This document shows positions 17,566-26,209 of a DNA stretch of 64,000 bases, one piece after another (positions within the stretch are counted from its first letter, which is position 1; each line of letters begins with the position of its first letter). The translations under genes were made by a program, and so were the position numbers. The notes under the pieces are model-generated. The model was given only the letters and a program-made list of their open reading frames with translations. It was not told the origin of the DNA and made no database searches. The stretch is taken from NCBI RefSeq assembly GCF_026723765.1, contig NZ_CP113524.1:831001-895000 (forward strand). The letters are read 5' to 3'. Source of the DNA: Lacrimispora xylanolytica. Its GTDB lineage: Bacteria > Bacillota > Clostridia > Lachnospirales > Lachnospiraceae.

Positions 17566-18355
17566 TATTATTAAGGGGATAAAGACAGAAGAACGTGTTC
17601 TGGAATATGCATTTGAAAGAACATTTGATGATATCATTAAAGTTGCAAAAGAAGAAGAACATCTGGAAGAACTGGCAGTTGAAGAATTTGTTGATAACAT
17701 TACAGATAAGCTGAAAGAAGAAGCAGAAATCATATACAAGCAGGCTTCTGATGCATATGAGGAAGCCACAAGGCGTTCGGAAGAGATACTTTTGCAGGCC
17801 AGAGAAGAAGCCGCGAGGCTTCTGGAGGAAGCCAGAGAGAATGGTTACCGGGAAGGATACGAAGCAGGTCTTCTTGACGGAACCAACAAAGCATATGAGG
17901 ATCATAAGAGTGAACTGAATCTTCATATGGATGAGTTTAAGCTGGCTGTAAAGACTACCATTGAAAGCATTACAGTAGAAAAAGACAAGCTTCTTGATAA
18001 GTATATCGACGATTTAAAGAAAATCACCCTGACCATAGCAGAAAAGGTGATCCAGACAAGCTTAAAATCAAGCGGTGAAATCATAAAACGAATGATCGTT
18101 GGTGCTGCTGGAAAGCTTAAAAAAACCCAGTGGGTCAAGATCTATGTGTCGCAAAAGGATGCAGGAATGATGATACAGGGAGATGTGGGACTTCTCAATG
18201 AATTATCCCACATCTCCGGTAATATTAAAATAATTGCAATGGATCATGCTGAGGATGGCAGCTGTATTATTGAGCTTCCGGAAGAGATTATTGATGTCAG
18301 CGTCAATACCCAGATTGAGAATATCAAAGGAATACTCAATAATGCCAGACTGTAG
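17549..18355 (+). CDS. fliH: Flagellar export-apparatus stator FliH
   Basis: A 268-residue protein linking the FliI ATPase to the C ring. A long charged central coiled coil (EEILLQAREEAARLLEEARENGYREGYEAG) and a C-terminal V-ATPase-E-like domain are typical. Starts are possible at GTG 17540, ATG 17549 and TTG 17558. ATG 17549 has AAGGG 8 bases upstream, and TTG 17558 has AAGGA equally placed, so the choice is uncertain. The gene overlaps the end of fliG. Confidence 0.88.
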   Translation: MISLPNIIKGIKTEERVLEYAFERTFDDIIKVAKEEEHLEELAVEEFVDNITDKLKEEAEIIYKQASDAYEEATRRSEEILLQAREEAARLLEEARENGYREGYEAGLLDGTNKAYEDHKSELNLHMDEFKLAVKTTIESITVEKDKLLDKYIDDLKKITLTIAEKVIQTSLKSSGEIIKRMIVGAAGKLKKTQWVKIYVSQKDAGMMIQGDVGLLNELSHISGNIKIIAMDHAEDGSCIIELPEEIIDVSVNTQIENIKGILNNARL

Positions 18356-18369
18356 CAGGAGGAACCCCC

Positions 18370-19671
18370 ATGTTTAAGGAACTTTCTGATCTTATAATGA
18401 AGACAGAGACGATTGACCATATTGGTAAGATTGAAAATATTGTAGGAATGTCCATGGAAGCATCGGGCGGTAAAGCAAGTATCGGTGACATTGCTTATAT
18501 CTATAACGAAGACAAGCAGGAACAGATACCGGTTGAGGTTGTGGGTTTTAAAGATGATAAGATTCAGCTGATGGCTTATGAAAATATGAATGGTATTGCA
18601 GCGGGCAGTTTTGTAAGAAATACGAAACGCCGTTTAAAAATACCGGTTGGTGAATTTCTAAGGGGACGTATCATTGATGCAAAAGGAGAGCCTATGGATG
18701 GAAAAGGTCCTTTTGAATCCCCTAAATTTTACTATGTGGAGAACCCATACATAAATCCAATGGAGCGTCCTCCTATTTCTGAAAAACTGGAATTCGGAGT
18801 CAAGGCAATTGATGGAATGAATACCATTGGAAAAGGACAGCGTATCGGAATCTTTGCAGGTAGTGGTGTTGGAAAGAGTACCCTGCTTGGAATGATTGCA
18901 AGAAATGTAAAAGCAGATATCAATGTAGTAGCTCTCGTTGGAGAGCGAGGCAGAGAGGTCCGGGAATTTATTGAAAAGGATCTCGGCCCAGAGGGAATGA
19001 AGCGTTCCGTTTTAGTCGTGGCTACCTCTGACCAGCCAGCCATGCTTCGTATGAAGTGTCCGCTGGTTGCAACCACCATTGCAGAGTATTTTAAAAATCA
19101 GGGCAAGGATGTTTTGCTCATGATGGATTCCCTCACCCGTTTTGCCATGGCACAGCGCGAAATTGGTCTGGCCATTGGAGAACCTCCGGTAGCACGTGGA
19201 TATACTCCTTCCATTTATGCAGAGTTTCCCAAGCTTCTGGAACGAAGCGGTAATTTTAAAGAGGGTTCCATTACTGGAATCTATACGGTTCTGGTAGAAG
19301 GTGATGATACCAATGAGCCCATTGCAGATACGGTACGAGGAATTGTAGACGGACATATTGTACTGAGCCGAAAGCTGGCGAATGCAAACCATTTCCCGGC
19401 CATTGATGTAAGCGCCAGTATTTCACGATTGATGAACAATATCGTATCAGACGAGCATCGGGAGATGGCTTCCCGTGTCAGGGATATTTTGAGCATTTAT
19501 GAGAAGAATGAAGATCTCATTTCCATCGGTGCTTATAAAAGTGGCACCAATCCAAAGCTCGATGTAGCAATCGCTAAAATAGATAAAATCAACGAATTCC
19601 TGTGTCAGGGAATACAGGAAAACAACAGCTACGAAGAAATCCTTGACAAGATGAAAGAAATTTTAAGGTAA
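18370..19671 (+). CDS. fliI: Flagellar export ATPase FliI
   Basis: The 433-residue F1-beta-like ATPase that dissociates export chaperone-substrate complexes. Walker A is GSGVGKST (residues 164-171); Walker B is VLLMMDS with Asp253. ERGREVREFIEKDLG and the SITGIYTVLVEGDD segment are characteristic of the FliI/YscN branch. It follows fliH after 14 bases. Confidence 0.96.
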   Translation: MFKELSDLIMKTETIDHIGKIENIVGMSMEASGGKASIGDIAYIYNEDKQEQIPVEVVGFKDDKIQLMAYENMNGIAAGSFVRNTKRRLKIPVGEFLRGRIIDAKGEPMDGKGPFESPKFYYVENPYINPMERPPISEKLEFGVKAIDGMNTIGKGQRIGIFAGSGVGKSTLLGMIARNVKADINVVALVGERGREVREFIEKDLGPEGMKRSVLVVATSDQPAMLRMKCPLVATTIAEYFKNQGKDVLLMMDSLTRFAMAQREIGLAIGEPPVARGYTPSIYAEFPKLLERSGNFKEGSITGIYTVLVEGDDTNEPIADTVRGIVDGHIVLSRKLANANHFPAIDVSASISRLMNNIVSDEHREMASRVRDILSIYEKNEDLISIGAYKSGTNPKLDVAIAKIDKINEFLCQGIQENNSYEEILDKMKEILR

Positions 19672-19692
19672 GATTGAGAAAGCAGGCTGCAA

Positions 19693-20142
19693 ATGAAAAA
19701 GTTTAATTTTCCTTTAGATACCGTTTTAAATTACAAAGATCAGACTCTGGATAATTTAAAAAGCGAACATGCCATCATCCTGGCTCAGGTCGTTCAACAG
19801 GAGCAGACCATTCATGCATTATCAGAACAGAGAATGGCCGCCTGTACCCGTTTCCGGGAGGAGACTCATTGCGGTATGACAGTAAGTGCCATGCGGGAAT
19901 ATGAATCATATATCACTTACATGCAGCAGCGGATTCTATATGAAGAAGTAACCTTAAAAAAGCTTAGGGTGAAAGAAGAGCAAAAGCGCAATGAGGTTGT
20001 TGAAGCCAGAAAAGAAAAGACTTCTATTGAAAAGCTAAAGGAAAAAAAGCTGGATCATTATAACAAAGAGGTGCTGCGCAGCGAGGAGCTGTTCATTGAG
20101 GAGTTCGTTTCCAATACCATGTCAGTTCGTAACAGCAGGTAA
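19693..20142 (+). CDS. fliJ: Flagellar export chaperone FliJ
   Basis: A 149-residue, almost fully helical protein of the FliJ/YscO type: FNFPLDTVLNYKDQTLD at the N-terminus, then a two-helix coiled coil rich in Lys, Glu and Gln. It acts with FliH-FliI in substrate delivery. Identified mainly by position after fliI and by this profile; sequence conservation in the family is low. Confidence 0.88.
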   Translation: MKKFNFPLDTVLNYKDQTLDNLKSEHAIILAQVVQQEQTIHALSEQRMAACTRFREETHCGMTVSAMREYESYITYMQQRILYEEVTLKKLRVKEEQKRNEVVEARKEKTSIEKLKEKKLDHYNKEVLRSEELFIEEFVSNTMSVRNSR

Positions 20143-20215
20143 TTCTGTCAGAGAAATCTCTGCCAGTTACCATATAAAATCAGCCTTATGGCAAAAAAAG
20201 AAAGGAGGCGAAGAG

Positions 20216-21454
20216 ATGAATATCAATACGAGTTATGTGGATCTGATTGAGAAACCGAAACCGGAAGCTCAAAAGAAAGATGGGAAAACGGAAGATAGTA
20301 TCTCAGGCTTTAAAAATCTGCTGAAAGATAAGACCCAGAAGAAGAGTGCAGGGCCTGAAAAATCCAAGCCGGAAGCAAAAGATAGCGGGGAAGAGGCGGC
20401 AATGCAGTACATTGGCAGCAATCCTACTAATAATAAGGTTGTTGATAATAATGCACCGATCCAGGAACAAAAACTGCCGGAAGAATATCTGCAGACCATG
20501 TTTTCAACTGGAATCTTTCAGGGGAACAAAAATTCTCTTGAACTGTCAGGAAAAGTTAACCCAGCTCAGCTTTTAAAATCACTGAATCCAAACAATGAGT
20601 CAGAAGAAACGGAAGGCCCAGGTGTGACGGCAAACGGATTTGAGAATCTGATTTCAGATGAGTCACAAAAGCAAACGGACGCTGTTTTACCAAAAGGTCC
20701 CGGATTACATCTGATGGGAAAGAAATCAGAACTAGATGAAGCCATTACTCCTGATAAGAACCAGGAAGTACTAAAAGGTCCTGGCGTTGTAAAAAAAGAT
20801 ACCTTAACCGGCCCTGGATTTGCTGAGGCTGTTAAGGAAAACGCTGGCCCGGCATTTGTGAAAAATGAAAAGGCAGAAGCAAATGAAGGGAAAGAAGTCA
20901 AAGAAGAAGACGGAATCACTTTAAAGGCTTTTGAAAATCTTCAAAGCAGAAATACGCAGCCAATACACGCCGTACAAAGACAAGAAGAAAAAGCTGTGAC
21001 TATGCCTGTGAATGAAAACGATCCGGAAGAAATGGAAGCCAGATTGTCAAAGCAAATCCTTAGTCAGATTAAGACTGGCAAAGACAGCATGGAGCTTCAG
21101 CTGGAGCCTCACAATTTAGGAAAGATCCTTCTTAAGATTTCCAATGAGAACAATCAGGTACACGTATCTATTGTCTGCTCTGAAAGTAAGACGTTAAAGC
21201 TTATTTCTCAATCAGCAGCTGAAATTGGAAACATATTGGAATCCAATATGGAACGTCCATTCCAGGTGGTAGTAGATAAATCAGAAGCCGATTATCTCAA
21301 TAACCGGAACCAGGACCAGCAAGGTGGCGGACAGGATCAACAGCACCAGCAGCAGAACCAGAAACAATCTGATGACGGTATCGATGATTTTGCTCAAAAG
21401 CTGAGACTGGGAATGTTTGGCTCCTACAGCGGAGAATTCAAAGAGGCAGAATAG
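20216..21454 (+). CDS. fliK: Flagellar hook-length control protein FliK
   Basis: A 412-residue molecular ruler, secreted to set hook length. The C-terminal Flg_hook domain (about 307-390) shows MELQLEPHNLGKILLKI, the hallmark of the family. The N-terminal two thirds are low-complexity and disordered, with several GPG motifs (EGPGV, KGPGL, KGPGV, TGPGF) spaced irregularly, and the extreme C-terminus is Gln-rich. The ATG at 20216, with AAAGGAGG 7 bases upstream, is the real start; the frame stays open farther upstream into fliJ. Confidence 0.92.
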   Translation: MNINTSYVDLIEKPKPEAQKKDGKTEDSISGFKNLLKDKTQKKSAGPEKSKPEAKDSGEEAAMQYIGSNPTNNKVVDNNAPIQEQKLPEEYLQTMFSTGIFQGNKNSLELSGKVNPAQLLKSLNPNNESEETEGPGVTANGFENLISDESQKQTDAVLPKGPGLHLMGKKSELDEAITPDKNQEVLKGPGVVKKDTLTGPGFAEAVKENAGPAFVKNEKAEANEGKEVKEEDGITLKAFENLQSRNTQPIHAVQRQEEKAVTMPVNENDPEEMEARLSKQILSQIKTGKDSMELQLEPHNLGKILLKISNENNQVHVSIVCSESKTLKLISQSAAEIGNILESNMERPFQVVVDKSEADYLNNRNQDQQGGGQDQQHQQQNQKQSDDGIDDFAQKLRLGMFGSYSGEFKEAE

Positions 21455-21472
21455 GGATAAGGAGATAAAACA

Positions 21473-22180
21473 ATGGCAGTGGATGGAATAAATTCAGCAG
21501 CTAAAACCAACCCGATGACTGGGGAAACGACAACCAAGAAAAACAGTGATCTAAGTACTGAAAGCTTTTTTAAGCTGTTAGCAGCTCAGCTTCAGAACCA
21601 GGATATGTCAAGCCCTATGGATAATTCGGAGATGATGACCCAGATGACTCAGATTGCCATGATGCAGGCGATGCAGAACTTCTCAACAGCGATGGATGAT
21701 TCTGCGAAGGTCAACACCATTAATTATGGAACTTCCATGATTGGTAAGAAAGTGTCGATTTCGTATATGGATAAAGATGGAAGTCTGGTCAAAAAAGAAG
21801 GAAAAGTAGAGCGGGTAGATATTTATAACGGTTCTCCGAGACTGTTCCTGAGTGGCGATACGTCATCAGATGGCTATGCTGTCTCAAGTATCATGTCTGT
21901 TCATAACAATGAATCTACAGCAATGGATGATTTTTCAAAGATAAACACCATTAATTATGGAACATCTATGGTTGGTAAGAAAATAATGGTGACTGGTAAA
22001 GACAGTAATGGCAATACGGTAAATAAAGAGGGAATTGTAGCTAAAATAGAGATTCACGAAGGCGTTCCCAAACTTTACCTGGAGGGAGATACAACAAACA
22101 GTTATGCTGTTTCTGATATTGTCACTGTCTATGATATGGACACTGATAAAGGAACGGCTGATGATAACACCAAAAAATAG
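21473..22180 (+). CDS. flgD: Flagellar hook assembly scaffold FlgD with duplicated C-domain
   Basis: Hook cap protein. The N-terminal export/capping region (LSTESFFKLLAAQLQNQDMSSPMDNSEMMTQM) is standard FlgD. After it, a segment of about 72 residues is present twice: residues 72-144 and 149-221, both beginning TAMDD and running through NTINYGTSM, GKK, KEG, GDT and YAVS. Each copy looks like the small beta domain usually present once in clostridial FlgD. The duplication is also clear in the DNA (21686-21905 and 21917-22136). Confidence 0.92.
   Translation: MAVDGINSAAKTNPMTGETTTKKNSDLSTESFFKLLAAQLQNQDMSSPMDNSEMMTQMTQIAMMQAMQNFSTAMDDSAKVNTINYGTSMIGKKVSISYMDKDGSLVKKEGKVERVDIYNGSPRLFLSGDTSSDGYAVSSIMSVHNNESTAMDDFSKINTINYGTSMVGKKIMVTGKDSNGNTVNKEGIVAKIEIHEGVPKLYLEGDTTNSYAVSDIVTVYDMDTDKGTADDNTKK
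21686..22136 (+). repeat. Diverged tandem duplication inside flgD (231-bp period)
   Basis: Two in-frame copies offset by 231 bases. The best-conserved stretch is ACACCATTAATTATGGAAC in both copies. The protein copies are roughly half identical, so the duplication is old and under selection. Confidence 0.85.
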
Positions 22181-22194
22181 ACAGGTGATGCTAC

Positions 22195-22569
22195 ATGATT
22201 GAAAAGATAAACCAATATGAAGACGTCAGGCAGCTGAAGCTGCGAAGCTCTGCGGCACTGTCAGAATGTGGCAGCAGCTTTAGTGATATGCTTCATGACC
22301 GTATTCAAAAAAGCGGGGAACTTCATTTTTCCCGACATGCGGCAGAACGGGTGAATGAAAGAGGGATTGAGATGTCTGATGCATTTTTAAATGACTTAAA
22401 ATCCGCAGTTGACAAAGCCCGTGTAAAAGGTGCGAAGGATGTGGTAATCATAAGTGAACGGGGAGCTTTCATTGTGAATGTACCCAACAACACAGTTGTA
22501 ACTACCATGTCTGGAAATGAAATGAAAGATAATATTTTTACTAAGATTGACAGTGCCGTTTTATTATAG
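22195..22569 (+). CDS. Flagellar operon protein, TIGR02530-like
   Basis: A 124-residue protein of the small family found between flgD and flgE in Firmicutes (TIGR02530 / Flg_new type). The signature HFSRHAAERVNERGI, then VDKARVKGAKDVVII and FIVNVPNNTVVT, is clear. Its function is unknown; the constant position suggests a role in hook assembly or hook-gene expression. It overlaps nothing, and a GGTGATG-type site precedes the start. Confidence 0.85.
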   Translation: MIEKINQYEDVRQLKLRSSAALSECGSSFSDMLHDRIQKSGELHFSRHAAERVNERGIEMSDAFLNDLKSAVDKARVKGAKDVVIISERGAFIVNVPNNTVVTTMSGNEMKDNIFTKIDSAVLL

Positions 22570-22646
22570 CCGGACCGTTAAGGGGGCTTATCCTGTATGT
22601 CCGATTGACATAAGGAGAACGGCGAAGGGAAGAAAGGAAAAAGCAT

Positions 22647-24263
22647 ATGGTTAAATCAATGTTCGCTGGTGTGGCAGGACTTAGAGCACATCAGTCAAAG
22701 ATGGACGTTATCGGTAATAATATTGCGAATGTAAATACATGGGGGTATAAATCAGCCAATATGTCCTTTAAGGATGCTATGTATCAGTCAACTTCTGCTG
22801 GATCAGCAGGTGATACAAAGAACGGAGGATACGGTGCGGTAAATGCAAACCAGATAGGTTATGGTGTTACAACTGGTTCTATTGCCTATGATTTTGGTAC
22901 AGGTGGTATGTCTCCTTCCGCAAACGGACTGGACTGTATGATTGATGGAACGGGATTCTTCCTGGTAGGTCCGATGCTGAATGGTGGCAGCATTTCTCTT
23001 GATTCAGAAGATGCAGTAAAATCCAGTGGATTGTATTTATCCAGAGTTGGAAAATTTAAAGTAGATCCCAATGGTTACTTAGTTGATGATAGTGGTAATT
23101 ATGTTTATGGCTTTCAGAATGGTAAGTATGATGGTGATGCAGAATTTGCAAAAGGTGCACTGTCACCACTAAAACTTCCTACCAATGCTGATATGGAAGC
23201 AGTTACAAAAGGTAATAGCAGCTCAGCACTCGCTAATGCAAAAACAGCACTGGATAAGGCCCAGGCAGCAGTAAATACTGCGATTATTGCAGCGGGTACT
23301 GCTAGACAGGAATATTTCGAAGCGAAAGCAGTTTATGATAATGCATATAAGAATAATAGCATTGGAAATATAGGAACTCTCATTGTGGAAGCTAATACTC
23401 TGAAAGACGCTATGGATAAGTTATATTCAGAGTATAAAAATGATACGACTGGAGATCCGGGCAGCACTAAATTGAAGGCTTATACTCAGGCTAAGCTGGA
23501 ATATGATGAGAAGAATTTTGAATTGCTCAGGGCGAAATCTAAGGTAAATTTGAAAGACTCCCTTGGAAGTTATACTGAAGTAACATTAGGTGATGTTATT
23601 AAAAAATATGCCGAAGATTATACAGCTCTTCAAAACGGTGATCCAACTGATACAGCTGCTTATGCCATCTTAAAAACGAATTTAGCAAATTCAACTGTGG
23701 AACTGGAAAAAGCACAAACATTTCTTTCGAAATCAGACAGCGATTCTTTACAAGGAATCATGACATCAAAGGAATTGGATGTTGCTGATAAGGATGCAAA
23801 ATTAAAAGCCGCTCAGGATGCTCTGAAATCAGCACAAAGTACATATGACACTGCATTGAAAGCAAATTCCAATTCCCAGGGGACTTCTTCCTCTAATCCA
23901 GACGGGGTAGCTGAATTTTCAAATTATAAAATTCAGGAAGATGGAACCATTGTCGGAACAACAAGTAGTAATGCACCTGTTGTTATCGGAAAGATTGCTT
24001 TAGGAAGCGTACCGAATACGGGCGGTCTTGAAAAAGACAGTGGATACTATTACACCATCGGAGCCAGTGCAGGTAATGTAAGTGTCAATGAAGCGGGTGG
24101 TTCTGAGGGAAGAATCCTTGGAAACTACTTAGAGATGGCAAAGGTAGACCTTGCAACTGAAATGACCGATATGATCACCACTCAGAGAGGTTTCCAGGCA
24201 AACTCAAAGATTATTACCGTAACAGACCAGATGCTGGAAGAATTAGTTAATCTGAAACGATAA
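22647..24263 (+). CDS. flgE: Flagellar hook protein FlgE with a large helical insert
   Basis: Hook subunit, 538 residues. The N-terminal D0/D1 region (MVKSMFAGVAGLRAHQSKMDVIGNNIANVNTWGYKS) and the C-terminal D0 helix (MTDMITTQRGFQANSKIITVTDQMLEELVNLKR) are canonical. Between about residues 184 and 412 (nt 23196-23883) is an Ala/Lys/Asp/Glu-rich, predicted helical, coiled-coil-like insertion that replaces or extends the usual beta-rich D2 region, immediately before the conserved NYKIQEDGTIVG strand. The long AAGGGAAGAAAGGA leader before the ATG fits strong translation. Confidence 0.93.
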   Translation: MVKSMFAGVAGLRAHQSKMDVIGNNIANVNTWGYKSANMSFKDAMYQSTSAGSAGDTKNGGYGAVNANQIGYGVTTGSIAYDFGTGGMSPSANGLDCMIDGTGFFLVGPMLNGGSISLDSEDAVKSSGLYLSRVGKFKVDPNGYLVDDSGNYVYGFQNGKYDGDAEFAKGALSPLKLPTNADMEAVTKGNSSSALANAKTALDKAQAAVNTAIIAAGTARQEYFEAKAVYDNAYKNNSIGNIGTLIVEANTLKDAMDKLYSEYKNDTTGDPGSTKLKAYTQAKLEYDEKNFELLRAKSKVNLKDSLGSYTEVTLGDVIKKYAEDYTALQNGDPTDTAAYAILKTNLANSTVELEKAQTFLSKSDSDSLQGIMTSKELDVADKDAKLKAAQDALKSAQSTYDTALKANSNSQGTSSSNPDGVAEFSNYKIQEDGTIVGTTSSNAPVVIGKIALGSVPNTGGLEKDSGYYYTIGASAGNVSVNEAGGSEGRILGNYLEMAKVDLATEMTDMITTQRGFQANSKIITVTDQMLEELVNLKR

Positions 24264-24276
24264 AATTTCATAATGC

Positions 24277-24299
24277 GGAGAGGCAGGTAATGCCTCTCC
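24277..24299 (+). promoter_or_regulatory. Intercistronic stem-loop after flgE
   Basis: GGAGAGGCA and TGCCTCTCC form a perfect 9-bp stem around GGTAA with no following T-run. It is likely an mRNA-stabilising or processing element behind the abundantly made hook gene rather than a terminator. Confidence 0.6.
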
Positions 24300-24324
24300 T
24301 GACATAAGGGGAGGGGACCACGCT

Positions 24325-24528
24325 GTGATACGTTTGACTAGACTAAATGGGGAAGAGTTTGTGATTAACTGCGTGCAGATTGAGCGGATTGAATCCATAC
24401 CGGAATCCAATGTCATATTGGTGAACGGAAAGCACTATGTTGTACAGGAGAGTGTGGAGGAAATTATTTCAAGAACAGTGGATTTCAATGCTAGAATCTT
24501 GGCCAGCGCACAGAGGCTGAAGGACTGA
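24325..24528 (+). CDS. flbD: Flagellar protein FlbD
   Basis: A 67-residue SwrD/FlbD-family protein: IRLTRLNGEEFVINCVQIERIESIPE, then VNGKHYVVQESVEEII, the family signature. In Bacillus the homologue SwrD raises motor power by acting on the stators, which fits the position just before motA. The start is GTG, with GGGGAGGGG upstream. Confidence 0.9.
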   Translation: MIRLTRLNGEEFVINCVQIERIESIPESNVILVNGKHYVVQESVEEIISRTVDFNARILASAQRLKD

Positions 24529-24559
24529 TCCTGGATTAAATGAAAATGGGAGGTTATTC

Positions 24560-25369
24560 ATGGATGTATCTTTGATAGTGGGGTGGATACTGGGAGCTGT
24601 CTTAATTGTCTTAGGAATAGGGACAGATAAAGTGGCAAATTTTATACATATCCCCAGTGTGATCATCGTTATCGGAGGAACAGCGGCAGCACTTATCGCC
24701 AGTTATCCATTTCGAATGCTTGCCCAGATTCCCAAACACATTGGAATCATGTTTGGAGCTCAGAAATACAATGCTGGCGAAGTTATTTACAAGTTTGCAG
24801 ACATGGCACAGACTGCCAGAAAAAGAGGACTTCTTATTTTAGAAGAACAGGCAGGGTCTATACGTGATCCTTTTTTAAAGCAAAGTGTCATGCTCATTGT
24901 AGATGCAGTGGATGCGGAGCGAATCAGGGAAATCCTGGAAGGTGAAGTAAACGCATTGATTGACCGCCATGAACAGCAGATCAGTATCTTTGAGAGGTGT
25001 ACCTCACTGGCACCGGCATTTGGTCTTGTAGGAACACTGGTAGGTCTCGTAAACATGCTGAAGGGACTTAATGTAGAGCAAGGTGCAGGAGGCATTGGGG
25101 CAGATATGTCCACAGCATTGCTGTCCACATTTTATGGTTGTATCCTGGCCCATATGCTTTTTGCACCAATGGCAAAAAAGCTTCGTATCCGCAATGAGGA
25201 AGAGGTTCTTTATAAGCAGATCATTATAGAAGGTGTTTTATCAATACAAGCCGGAGATAATCCCAAATTTTTGGTGGAGAAGCTTTTCTCTTATTTGTCC
25301 CAGGACCAGCAGAAAAAATATATGAAACATGGTAGTATCGGGACAGACGACACAGGTGCTGTTTCATAG
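24560..25369 (+). CDS. motA: Flagellar motor stator protein MotA
   Basis: The 269-residue proton- or sodium-channel stator. Four membrane segments are visible (about 3-21, 33-51, 150-170, 182-202). The conserved PAFGLVGTLVGLVNMLKGL segment around TM3 and GGIGADMSTALLSTFYG in TM4 match MotA/PomA. It is followed by motB after about 40 bases. The coupling ion cannot be told from MotA alone. Confidence 0.95.
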   Translation: MDVSLIVGWILGAVLIVLGIGTDKVANFIHIPSVIIVIGGTAAALIASYPFRMLAQIPKHIGIMFGAQKYNAGEVIYKFADMAQTARKRGLLILEEQAGSIRDPFLKQSVMLIVDAVDAERIREILEGEVNALIDRHEQQISIFERCTSLAPAFGLVGTLVGLVNMLKGLNVEQGAGGIGADMSTALLSTFYGCILAHMLFAPMAKKLRIRNEEEVLYKQIIIEGVLSIQAGDNPKFLVEKLFSYLSQDQQKKYMKHGSIGTDDTGAVS

Positions 25370-25408
25370 ACCGGTTCCAGCTACAAGATTAAAAAAACAG
25401 GTGGTTAT

Positions 25409-26191
25409 ATGATAAAGAAGGACAGGAAACAGGAAGAGCCTGGGGGATGGCTGGATACATATGGCGGTATTGTTACTCTGCTTTTATGTTTTTTTATCCT
25501 TTTATATTCTGTTTCTTACATTGACCAAAGTAAGTGGAAGATACTTGTGGGGAATGTAAACCCGGACGCAGCCGTAGGAGAGGGACAGGAAACTCCTTCG
25601 GCAGGAGCGCAGGGTGAGCCCGCTTCTGATACAGCTTCAGAGGCTGGTACAATCGCAGATTTTGACCAGCTTTCCATCGTGTTAAAGCAGGTGATTGAAG
25701 AACGGAATCTGCAGGATTCTATAGAGATTACCCCAGGAGATGACTTCACATTTATAGCATTTCGTGATAGAGTATTTTTTGATGGTGACGGCTCGGTTCT
25801 TCGCCAGGAGGGGAAAGAACTGCTTGATCAGTTTGCTGGAGTGCTATCAAGGGCAAACGGAACGATTAAAGAAGTTAAGGTGTTGGGACACACTTCTCAG
25901 TTCAATCCGGAGCGGCCTAACAATATCCGAAGTGACAGGATGCTTTCTGCCCAGCGTTCCGCAGAATTGGTCATTTATCTACAGAGCAGGAATGCTGTTT
26001 CTCCGGAAAAACTGGTGAGTATGAGTTTTGGTCAGTTTCGTCCTATCGCACCACTTGACACAGAAGATGGGGGAGAGAGAAACCGCCGTGTGGAGATCCT
26101 GATTACTCAAAGCAACAAAGTGGAGAGATCCCTGGAGGAATATTACCGCCAGGTATATCATCAGAATCAGCAAGAAACGGACAACAAATAA
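25409..26191 (+). CDS. motB: Flagellar motor stator protein MotB (OmpA-like)
   Basis: The 260-residue peptidoglycan-anchoring stator subunit. After a short cytoplasmic start, a TM helix (about 17-35, GGIVTLLLCFFILLYSVSYID) is followed by a linker with Ala/Gly/Glu-rich low complexity and the C-terminal OmpA-like domain (VKVLGHTSQFNPERPNNIRSDRMLS, then GERNRRVEI). The ion-binding Asp expected at the start of the TM helix is present as WLDTYGGIV. Confidence 0.94.
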   Translation: MIKKDRKQEEPGGWLDTYGGIVTLLLCFFILLYSVSYIDQSKWKILVGNVNPDAAVGEGQETPSAGAQGEPASDTASEAGTIADFDQLSIVLKQVIEERNLQDSIEITPGDDFTFIAFRDRVFFDGDGSVLRQEGKELLDQFAGVLSRANGTIKEVKVLGHTSQFNPERPNNIRSDRMLSAQRSAELVIYLQSRNAVSPEKLVSMSFGQFRPIAPLDTEDGGERNRRVEILITQSNKVERSLEEYYRQVYHQNQQETDNK

Positions 26192-26209
26192 AAAGCGGGA
26201 GTGAAACAG

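Noticed and set aside
16999..17769. A 256-codon reverse frame across fliG/fliH
   Set aside because: Shadow of the coding strand; fliG and fliH are unambiguous, and the reverse frame has a Ser/Leu-rich composition with no ribosome-binding site.
22580..22646. TATGTC/GACATA stem before flgE as a translation regulator
   Set aside because: Only six pairs; the ribosome-binding site lies outside the stem.
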